Shown here: piece by piece, positions 1 through 5,489 of the stretch
Layout: each line of letters starts with the position of its first letter
Numbering within the stretch: position 1 is the first letter of the stretch
From: Thermoleophilia bacterium UBA5186
GTDB lineage: Bacteria; Actinomycetota; Thermoleophilia; Gaiellales; Gaiellaceae
Assembly (NCBI GenBank): GCA_002413095.1
Contig: DHWI01000120.1
Coordinates: 1,020 to 11,483 of the forward strand
DNA length: 10,464 nt
Direction: 5' to 3'
Notes under the pieces: model-generated
The model's database searches: none
What the model was told of the DNA's origin: nothing
The model's input: the letters and a program-made list of their open reading frames with translations, nothing else
Program-made: the position numbers and the translations under genes

Positions 1-507
1 CCCGAGCACCCGGGCTCGCGGATCCGGCGCCTGGCGGAGCAGCTCGGGCTCGACAGCGCCCAGGTGCTCGTCACAGGCGGGCTCGACGATCTCTGGCGGC
101 GCGTCGTCGACGCGGGCGCGGATCCGGTTGAGAGCGCCAAGGTGCTCGCGAACCAGTTCGTGGCGGCCGGCGTCGATCCGTCGGCAGTGAACGCCGGCGA
201 GCTCGCGAAGCTGATCGAAGCACGCCGCGAAATCCCGCGAGCCGCCTTCACGGAGGCGCTGGCGGCGAGCGGCGAGCCGGGCTTCTCGGCGGAGCGCTAC
301 CTCGGCGAAGCGGCCGTGACGGACGCGTCCGAGCTGGAGCCGCTGATCGAGCGCATCCTCGCCGCGAACCCCGATCAGGTCGAGACGTACCGCGGCGGCA
401 AGGAAGGCGTCCTCGGCTTCTTCGTCGGCCAGGTGATGAAGGAGACGCAGGGCAAGGCCGACGCGAAGGTCGTCAGCGAGCTGCTCCGAGAGAAACTGAA
501 GGCTTAG
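1..507 (+). CDS. gatB: Aspartyl/glutamyl-tRNA(Asn/Gln) amidotransferase subunit B, C-terminal part (5' truncated by window)
   Basis: GatB is part of the GatCAB complex, which converts Glu-tRNA(Gln) and Asp-tRNA(Asn) to the amidated forms; subunit B holds the kinase site and the tRNA-binding tail. Only the last 168 residues are present, in frame 1 from base 1 to the TAG at 505-507. They cover the helical linker and the C-terminal YqeY-like tRNA-binding domain. The near-diagnostic ending is visible: the AANPDQVETYRGGKEG stretch, then GFFVGQVMKETQGKAD and a final LLREKLKA. This ending is characteristic of GatB. The catalytic cradle domain lies outside the window, so its integrity cannot be judged. 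The stop overlaps the stop of the convergent lysozyme-like gene by 4 bp, leaving no room for a terminator between them. The identification is secure. Confidence 0.95.
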   Translation, partial: PEHPGSRIRRLAEQLGLDSAQVLVTGGLDDLWRRVVDAGADPVESAKVLANQFVAAGVDPSAVNAGELAKLIEARREIPRAAFTEALAASGEPGFSAERYLGEAAVTDASELEPLIERILAANPDQVETYRGGKEGVLGFFVGQVMKETQGKADAKVVSELLREKLKA

Positions 508-1031
508 ATCAGGCCGCAGTACCGTGCCGTGTTCGGCCACGGATAGAACCCACGCCCGGAGTGGTACGCGCGCTCGGCGACCCACATCTGCTCGAGGGGC
601 GTCCAGTGGTCCGCTGTCCCTTTGCGCCGCAGCAGCTCGCGCCCGTACGTGGCCATGAAGCCGTAGTCCATCTGGAGCCCGCCGTAGTACGGCGCGCCCG
701 AATCCGTCCAGCGGCCCTCGTACCGGTGGATGCACAGCCACGCCCCCTTGTGCGGCGGCTTCTGGGCCAGAACCTGCATCCGGGTCGAGTGCGCCTTCCA
801 GAGCGGCACACGCTGCTCGAGCGGCGGGCGGGGCGCGGGCAGCTGGATCGTCAGCGGACGGCCCATAAGACGCTGCCAGCGCCACGAGACCTTCCGGTAC
901 GTGTCGATCTGCGTCTGCAGGTCTTCAGGGTTGACCACGCCTGCCGACTCGGCGGCGACGGTGTGGACGTGGACGAGAGCGGCCGTGAGCGCGCACGCGC
1001 AGACCGCTGTGAGAACGAGTATGTGCCGCAT
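504..1031 (-). CDS. Secreted transglycosylase/lysozyme-like protein (Rpf-like fold)
   Basis: This is a 175-residue exported protein, probably a peptidoglycan-cleaving or resuscitation-promoting-factor-like enzyme. Residues 1-27 form a signal peptide: Arg2, a hydrophobic core, and a TVAA-type cleavage region. Residues 31-95 are a linker rich in Arg and Pro. The catalytic-like domain spans 96-175: WLCIHRYEGRW with Glu105 in the position of the catalytic acid, then PYYGGLQMDYGF (114-125), then WTPLEQMWVAERAYHSGRG and a terminal RYCGLI. Rpf/transglycosylase domains share the C-x-x-x-x-E-G/S...YGGLQ layout. Cys100 and Cys172 are well placed for a disulfide closing the domain; that is inference. 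No LysM or other wall-binding domain is visible, so it is a minimal one-domain hydrolase. The ATG at 1031 is chosen for its signal peptide and the AGGGG 7 nt upstream. Activity is unproven. Confidence 0.8.
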   Translation of the reverse strand: MRHILVLTAVCACALTAALVHVHTVAAESAGVVNPEDLQTQIDTYRKVSWRWQRLMGRPLTIQLPAPRPPLEQRVPLWKAHSTRMQVLAQKPPHKGAWLCIHRYEGRWTDSGAPYYGGLQMDYGFMATYGRELLRRKGTADHWTPLEQMWVAERAYHSGRGFYPWPNTARYCGLI

Positions 1032-1036
1032 GAGAA

Positions 1037-1107
1037 AGCCCCTGAGTTCGGTGAAACGCCAGCGTGCGCCCGGAGAGTTGCCGCAATCCGGACGCGCGTC
1101 AGGGGCT
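1037..1107 (-). promoter_or_regulatory. Structured 5' leader of the lysozyme-like gene, sequestering its Shine-Dalgarno
   Basis: In the mRNA of the 504-1031 gene, AGCCCCUGA (1107-1099) pairs perfectly over 9 bp with UCAGGGGCU (1045-1037). Inside lies a second helix of 9 bp, with one G.U, between 1095-1087 and 1074-1066, closing a 12-nt loop. A small 3-bp stem-tetraloop sits at 1065-1056, and an unpaired 10-nt stretch at 1055-1046. The closing strand contains AGGGG (1043-1039), the only Shine-Dalgarno candidate, 7 nt before the ATG. The folded form would therefore block initiation. The helices are read directly from sequence; a regulatory role is inference. I do not recognise a known riboswitch class. 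Confidence 0.45.
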
Positions 1108-1160
1108 AGGACGCCCGACGACGCGGAAGGTTAGCAAAAGGATGAGGCTGCAAGGTTTGG

Positions 1161-1814
1161 CTACGTAACTGCTGTCCGCGCACGACGGAGCCGAAACGCC
1201 CCGGGACGGGCGACGAAGCCCGCATACAGCGCGCACGCGGCGAGGGCGATGAACACGGCGCTGCCGCCAACGCCGAGCCCTCCTGCCGCGGTGCCGACGG
1301 CGGCCAGCCCGACGCCGAGGAGGATCAGCGCGTTTCCGAGCGGCCTGTGTTTCAGGCTCGACAGGGCGACGGCCACGACCGCGAGCGTGCCGAGGGAGTT
1401 CCCGAGCACCGCCAGGAGACGGGCCGGCAGGAAGGCGAGCGCGTCCTGCGCGTGTGGGACGCCGGTCCCGCCGATCGCCCCGTGCAGCGGCACCGAGATC
1501 GCGACTCCCACGGCCAGGCCCGCGTAGAGCAACCCGAGCGGGAGCGCCCAGCGCCGCCCGGCGAGGAGCAGCGAGCCGACCCCGAGCAGCGGCGCCGTCA
1601 ACAGGCCGCCGAACAGGTAGTAGACGCGGAAGGCGCGGCCGTCCCAGCCGTGAGCCGCGCCCCAGGCGAGCGCGCCGGATGCAATCGCGTAGCAGAGCAA
1701 CGACGCGGCCCACGCGGCGAGCTCGGGGGCGCGGCGTGCGCGCCAGCGCGCGAGGAGCGCTCCCGTGAGCCGAAGCGTGAGCAGCGCGGCGGCGAAGGCG
1801 AGCAGAACGTCCAT
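1161..1814 (-). CDS. Hypothetical integral membrane protein, about seven transmembrane segments
   Basis: I do not recognise this 217-residue protein. It is almost entirely hydrophobic, rich in Ala, Leu and Gly. Hydrophobic stretches suggest about seven membrane segments at roughly residues 1-21, 31-52, 63-87, 92-112, 127-151, 157-178 and 182-200. A short Arg-rich loop (RWRARRAPE) follows segment 1, and the tail after segment 7 is Arg-rich (FRLRRARTA), which would favour both being cytoplasmic. No catalytic, nucleotide-binding or metal-binding motif stands out, and Cys and His are sparse. The ATG at 1814 is chosen because it opens the first hydrophobic segment; the longer reading frame upstream is only the antisense of the acylase gene. 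It diverges from the acylase across 27 bp and lies 129 bp upstream of the lysozyme-like gene on the same strand. Its role is unknown. Confidence 0.75.
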   Translation of the reverse strand: MDVLLAFAAALLTLRLTGALLARWRARRAPELAAWAASLLCYAIASGALAWGAAHGWDGRAFRVYYLFGGLLTAPLLGVGSLLLAGRRWALPLGLLYAGLAVGVAISVPLHGAIGGTGVPHAQDALAFLPARLLAVLGNSLGTLAVVAVALSSLKHRPLGNALILLGVGLAAVGTAAGGLGVGGSAVFIALAACALYAGFVARPGAFRLRRARTAVT

Positions 1815-1820
1815 CGGCCG

Positions 1821-1837
1821 CCAGGGTAGTAGCCTGG
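1821..1837. promoter_or_regulatory. Inverted repeat in the 27-bp divergent spacer, possible shared promoter/operator
   Basis: The gap between the divergent starts at 1814 and 1842 holds a 5-bp perfect inverted repeat (CCAGG, 7-nt centre GTAGTAG, CCTGG). The centre contains TAGTAG on the plus strand and TACTAC on the minus strand, each resembling a weak -10 hexamer placed for a very short or absent leader. No convincing Shine-Dalgarno exists for the GTG at 1842. Bidirectional promoter function is inference. Confidence 0.3.
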
Positions 1838-1841
1838 GCGC

Positions 1842-4265
1842 GTGCGCACCGCCGCGCTCGTTCTCGCCACGCTGCTGCTCGCAGCCGGAACCGCAGCGTC
1901 GGCGCGCCAGCGCGACCACGCCGCGGTCGCGCTGAACATCCTTCCTCCCGGGGAGAACGGCGGCCTCGAGTTCAATCGCAACACGAACGACCAGGCGAAG
2001 CTCTATGACGCGCTGACGCCCCTCTGGGACACGGTCACGGACAGCGACCTGAAGCGTCTGTTCAAACCGGCCACGCTCGGGCTCGCCGGCGCGAAGCCGA
2101 CCCGCGTCGAGACGCTGCCCCGGCCCGGCGCACGGATTCTCCGCGACAGCTTCGGGGTTCCGCACGTGCGGGGCCGGACGCAGGCCGACGTGATGTACGG
2201 AGCGGGTTGGGCGACCGCGGAGGATCGCGGCCTGCTCCTCGCGCTCATCCGAGGTCCATCGCGGGTCGCCGCGCTCGACATCCCGGGGATCGACCCGATC
2301 GGGCTCGCACTGAGCGGGAGATCGTTCGTCCCGAGCGCGCAGACCGAGGCATACCTCGCGAAGCAGGTCGACGACCTGCGCGCCTCGGGCCCGGACGGCC
2401 GGAGGATGGTCGCGCTCGTCGATGCCTACGTGGCCGGGATCAACGGCTATTACCGGAAGGCCGGAACGCCGGTCGCTCCGTTCACCGCGAACGACGTCGT
2501 CGCGGCGGCGGCACTGATCGCGGCACGGTTCGGCGCGAACGGCGGCGACGAACCCCGCCGGTCGGAGCTCCTCGGCGCGCTCCAGCGCGACTTCGGCGCT
2601 GCGAAGGGCCGGTCGATCTGGGACGACCTGCGGGAGGCGAACGACCCGGAGACGCCGGTTTCCGTGCCGGGGCGGTTCCCGTACGCGTTGCCCTCGGCCG
2701 ACGCCCCCGGAGGTGTCGTGCTGGAGCCGGGCTCGGTCACGGCGGCGCCGACGCCGCCTGCGGGGGCGATGAGCAACGCGATCCTGATCGGCGCGAAGCG
2801 CTCCGCGACCGGCCACCCGATCTTCGTCGCAGGCCCGCAGGTCGGCTACTTCTTCCCGCAGTTCTTCCTCGAGGCCGACCTGCACGGCGGGGGCTTCGAC
2901 ACCCGCGGCGTGATCTTCCCGGGCGTGCCGTTCGTCGTGATCGGACGCGGCCTCGATTTCGTCTGGAGCGCCACCTCGTCCCGGGCCGACAACATCGACG
3001 TCTTCGCCGAGACGCTCTGCGGCGGGGACGACGCTCACTACCTGTTCCGCGGCGAGTGCCGCGCAATGACGGTGTTCAACGCGGGCGAGCTCGTGCGCTT
3101 CGACGAGCGGGCGCCGCTCCGTTTCCGCGAGACCGTCCACGGCCCGGTGATCGGCTACGCGACCGCGCGCGGAGGAGCACGCGTCGCGCTCGCGCTGCAG
3201 CGCTCGACCCGCGGACGCGAGCTGCGCTCGGCGCGCGCTTTCTACGCGCTGGACACGAACCGGGTGACCTCCGCTCGCGGCTTCCTCAAGACCATGTCCG
3301 GGATCGAGTTCTCGTTCGACTGGTTCTACGCGGACAACCGCGACATCGCAATGTTCTCGAGCGGCCGGCTCCCGGTGCGCGCGCCCGGCACGGATCCGTC
3401 GCTCCCGACAGTCGGCACCGGCGGATTCGAGTGGCGCGGGTTCCTGACGGCGGCGCAGCACGCGCAGGGCGTGAACCCGCCGAGCGGTGCGATCGTGAAC
3501 TGGAACAACAAGCCCGCCGCCGACGTGGGCTCGGCCGACGAGAACTGGGCCTATGGCTCGGTCCAGCGCGTCCAGCTCCTGAATGCGGGAGTCGCCGCGC
3601 GCCGGAAGCACACCGTCGCGAGCGTGGCCTCGTTGATGAACAAGGCTGCGACGCAGGATCTGCGGGCTGTGGCGCTGGTCCCGACGCTCGCCCAGGTCCT
3701 GCAGGGCTCGGCGCCGACGAGCCCACGCGTGCAGCACATGCTCGAGCTGCTGCAGGCGTGGGCGGCCGCGGGCGCGAGCCGGCTCGACCGAAACGGGGAC
3801 GGCACCGTCGACGACCCCGGCGCCGCGATCATGGACGCCGCTTATCCGGCGATCGCCGACAACGTCATGCGCCCCGTGCTCGGGCCAGATCTCGGATTGC
3901 TGCGGTCGCTCGAGGACGCGAGCGACGACGCGAACATCCAGGGCTCCTCGTACCTCGACGGCTGGTACGGGTACATCGACAAGGACCTCCGGACTTTGCT
4001 CGCCAAGCCGGTGCGAGGCGCGTTCGCGAACCGCTACTGCGGCGCGGGCAACCTTGCGGAGTGCCAGCGCTCGCTTTGGTCCGCGCTCGAGACGGCTGGG
4101 ACCGAGCTCGCGGCGAAGCAAGGCCCGGATCCGGCCGCCTGGCGCGCCGACGCGACGGCGGAGCGGATCCACTTCACGTCGGGGATCCTCCCGGACACGA
4201 TGCGCTGGACGAACCGGCCGACCTTCCAGCAGATCTTCAGCTTCCGAACGCATCGCCCGCGCTAG
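1842..4265 (+). CDS. Secreted penicillin acylase family protein (Ntn amidohydrolase precursor)
   Basis: This is an 807-residue precursor of the penicillin/AHL/cyclic-lipopeptide acylase family. Members hydrolyse an amide between an acyl chain and an amine and self-cleave into alpha and beta chains. Residues 1-21 form a signal peptide ending in ASA. The alpha region includes ILRDSFGVPHVRG and the AGWATAEDRGLLLAL segment. The expected beta-chain N-terminal nucleophile is Ser311 in GAMSNAILIG, followed by SATGHPIFVAGPQVGY. The oxyanion Asn is expected at Asn555 in VNWNNKP. The length suits the family. The usual DPH after the nucleophile strand is replaced by GPQ. Residues 649-658 (DRNGDGTVDD) resemble a calcium-binding loop. 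The GTG start is chosen for the signal peptide; no good Shine-Dalgarno precedes it. The substrate cannot be assigned: penicillin G, acyl-homoserine lactones, lipopeptides and other amides are all possible. Family certainty is high. Confidence 0.9.
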   Translation: MRTAALVLATLLLAAGTAASARQRDHAAVALNILPPGENGGLEFNRNTNDQAKLYDALTPLWDTVTDSDLKRLFKPATLGLAGAKPTRVETLPRPGARILRDSFGVPHVRGRTQADVMYGAGWATAEDRGLLLALIRGPSRVAALDIPGIDPIGLALSGRSFVPSAQTEAYLAKQVDDLRASGPDGRRMVALVDAYVAGINGYYRKAGTPVAPFTANDVVAAAALIAARFGANGGDEPRRSELLGALQRDFGAAKGRSIWDDLREANDPETPVSVPGRFPYALPSADAPGGVVLEPGSVTAAPTPPAGAMSNAILIGAKRSATGHPIFVAGPQVGYFFPQFFLEADLHGGGFDTRGVIFPGVPFVVIGRGLDFVWSATSSRADNIDVFAETLCGGDDAHYLFRGECRAMTVFNAGELVRFDERAPLRFRETVHGPVIGYATARGGARVALALQRSTRGRELRSARAFYALDTNRVTSARGFLKTMSGIEFSFDWFYADNRDIAMFSSGRLPVRAPGTDPSLPTVGTGGFEWRGFLTAAQHAQGVNPPSGAIVNWNNKPAADVGSADENWAYGSVQRVQLLNAGVAARRKHTVASVASLMNKAATQDLRAVALVPTLAQVLQGSAPTSPRVQHMLELLQAWAAAGASRLDRNGDGTVDDPGAAIMDAAYPAIADNVMRPVLGPDLGLLRSLEDASDDANIQGSSYLDGWYGYIDKDLRTLLAKPVRGAFANRYCGAGNLAECQRSLWSALETAGTELAAKQGPDPAAWRADATAERIHFTSGILPDTMRWTNRPTFQQIFSFRTHRPR

Positions 4266-4281
4266 CGCTCCGAACGACCCA

Positions 4282-4298
4282 AGTAACAGGCTGTTACT
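4282..4298. promoter_or_regulatory. Perfect 17-bp palindrome, probable operator before the serine operon
   Basis: AGTAACAG-g-CTGTTACT is a perfect inverted repeat of 8 bp arms around one base. It lies 17 bp after the acylase stop and 45 bp before the aminotransferase ATG. It is clearly AT-richer than its surroundings. The one-base centre and absence of a T-run argue against a terminator and favour a binding site for a dimeric regulator such as a TetR or GntR type. The regulator is not in the window. The repeat is seen directly; its role is inference. Confidence 0.5.
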
Positions 4299-4300
4299 AA

Positions 4301-4337
4301 GGCTCGTCGGCGTGAGCCGATTGGGGAGCTACGCTCC
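4301..4337 (+). repeat. Two tandem short hairpins in the leader of the serine operon
   Basis: GGCTC (4301-4305) pairs with GAGCC (4314-4318) around an 8-nt loop. GGAGC (4325-4329) pairs with GCTCC (4333-4337) around TAC. The second hairpin is flanked by a near-direct repeat, CCGATTGG (4317-4324) and CCGGTTGG (4336-4343), the latter abutting the ATG. No Shine-Dalgarno lies at normal distance; GGGGAG sits 15 nt away, inside the second hairpin. Such short GC stems occur by chance in this base composition, so function is tentative. Confidence 0.3.
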
Positions 4338-4343
4338 GGTTGG

Positions 4344-5489
4344 ATGCCCGAGAAGCGCTATCTCTTCACCCCTGGGCCGACGCCGGTGCCGCCCGAGGTT
4401 CTCGCCGCGCTCGCCCAGCCGATCGTCCATCACCGCGGGCCCGACTTCCGCGTCGTCTACGAGCGCTGCCTCGCACGCTTGAGGGACGTCTTTCGCACCG
4501 AGCGCGAGGTACTGCTCTTCACCGCCTCCGGAACCGGCGCCTTCGAGTCGGCGATCGCGAACCTCGTCTCACCCGGCGATCGCGTCGTCGCCGTCACGGC
4601 CGGCGCGTTCGGCGAGCGCTGGGTGGCGATGGGAGAGGCCTTCGGCGCCGACGTCGTCCCGCTCCGGTACGAGTGGGGGGAGACGCCGTCGCCCGACGAC
4701 CTCGCGCGCACATTGGCCGACGCAGGCGGGGCCAAAGCGGTCTTCCTCGTCCATTCCGAGACCTCGACCGGCGTCGTCGCAGATATCCAGGCGCTCGCCG
4801 CCGTGGCCCGAGAGGCCGGCGCGCTCTCGATCGTCGACGCGGTCTCCAGCCTCGGTGCCGTGCCGTTGGAGACCGACGAGTGGGAGCTCGACGTCGTGGC
4901 GACCGGCTCCCAGAAAGCGCTCATGTGCCCCCCGGGACTGGCGATGACGGCGGTATCCGAAGCTGCCTACGCCGCGCAGGGAACGGGCGCGCGCTTCTAT
5001 TACGACTGGAATCGCGCGCTGAAGGCACAGGCGGCCTTCGACGCCGCGTTCACGCCCGCGGTCTCGCTGGTCGCGGCGCTCGACGTCGCGCTCGGCCTGC
5101 TCCTCGACGGCGGGCTCGAGTCGGCGTTCGAGCGACACGTGCGGCTCGGTCGCGCCTGCCGGGAGGGGATCAAGGCGATGGGCCTCGAGCTCTTTTCCCC
5201 CGATGAAGACCGCGCCGCGGTGGTCACCGCGATTCGCGTTCCGGAGGGCGTGGACGGGTCGGAGCTGCTGCTCCTGCTCCGCGATCGCTACGGCGTCACG
5301 CTCGCGCCGGGCCAGGGCGCGTTGAAGGGCAAGATCTTCCGCATCGGCCACATCGGCTGGTTCGACGTCTTCGACATCACGACGGCGCTCGCGGCGGTGG
5401 AGCTCGCGCTCACCGAGCTCGGCGCCGACGTCGAGCGCGGGCTCGCCGTGACGCGGGCGCTCGAAGCGTTCGAGCACACGCGCGTGTGA
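4344..5489 (+). CDS. Class V aminotransferase, probable phosphoserine (or serine/alanine-glyoxylate-type) aminotransferase
   Basis: This 381-residue PLP enzyme is of fold type I, in the serine-pyruvate/alanine-glyoxylate branch of class V. Visible motifs are the substrate loop FTPGPTPVPPEV near the N-terminus, the cofactor-phosphate region TASGTGAFES, Asp165 in IVDAVSSLG for the pyridine nitrogen, and the Schiff-base Lys191 in TGSQKALMCPPG. GQGALKGKIFRIGHIG follows, with Arg333 expected to bind the substrate carboxylate. Its GTGA overlap with serA points to the second step of serine synthesis, transfer of an amino group from glutamate to 3-phosphohydroxypyruvate. It does not look like classical SerC, so it is probably a non-orthologous replacement, as is known next to serA in some other bacteria and archaea. 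Serine-glyoxylate or alanine-glyoxylate activity remains possible. The family is secure and the substrate is inferred from context. Confidence 0.88.
   Translation: MPEKRYLFTPGPTPVPPEVLAALAQPIVHHRGPDFRVVYERCLARLRDVFRTEREVLLFTASGTGAFESAIANLVSPGDRVVAVTAGAFGERWVAMGEAFGADVVPLRYEWGETPSPDDLARTLADAGGAKAVFLVHSETSTGVVADIQALAAVAREAGALSIVDAVSSLGAVPLETDEWELDVVATGSQKALMCPPGLAMTAVSEAAYAAQGTGARFYYDWNRALKAQAAFDAAFTPAVSLVAALDVALGLLLDGGLESAFERHVRLGRACREGIKAMGLELFSPDEDRAAVVTAIRVPEGVDGSELLLLLRDRYGVTLAPGQGALKGKIFRIGHIGWFDVFDITTALAAVELALTELGADVERGLAVTRALEAFEHTRV

Noticed and set aside
1037-1107. c-di-AMP (ydaO-type) riboswitch before the lysozyme-like gene
   Set aside because: The regulatory position fits, but the element is about 70 nt and I do not see the conserved paired motifs of that class. 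I keep it as an unclassified structured leader.
1161-4253. Very long open frame on the minus strand (1030 codons) antisense to the acylase and continuous with the membrane protein
   Set aside because: The part above 1814 is low-complexity, Arg-rich protein mirroring the GC-biased codons of the acylase gene. Only the last 217 codons look like a real protein.
1842-4265. Assigning the acylase as a quorum-quenching AHL acylase
   Set aside because: Family motifs do not separate AHL, penicillin and lipopeptide acylases by eye, and no LuxI/LuxR-type gene is nearby.
4282-4298. Palindrome considered as an intrinsic terminator of the acylase gene
   Set aside because: It has a one-base centre, a modest AT-rich stem and no following T-run, so an operator is the better reading.
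2207-4300. 697-codon plus-strand frame inside the acylase gene
   Set aside because: Arg/Gly/Ala-rich shadow of the acylase in another frame, with no domain signature; the acylase frame carries all the conserved motifs.
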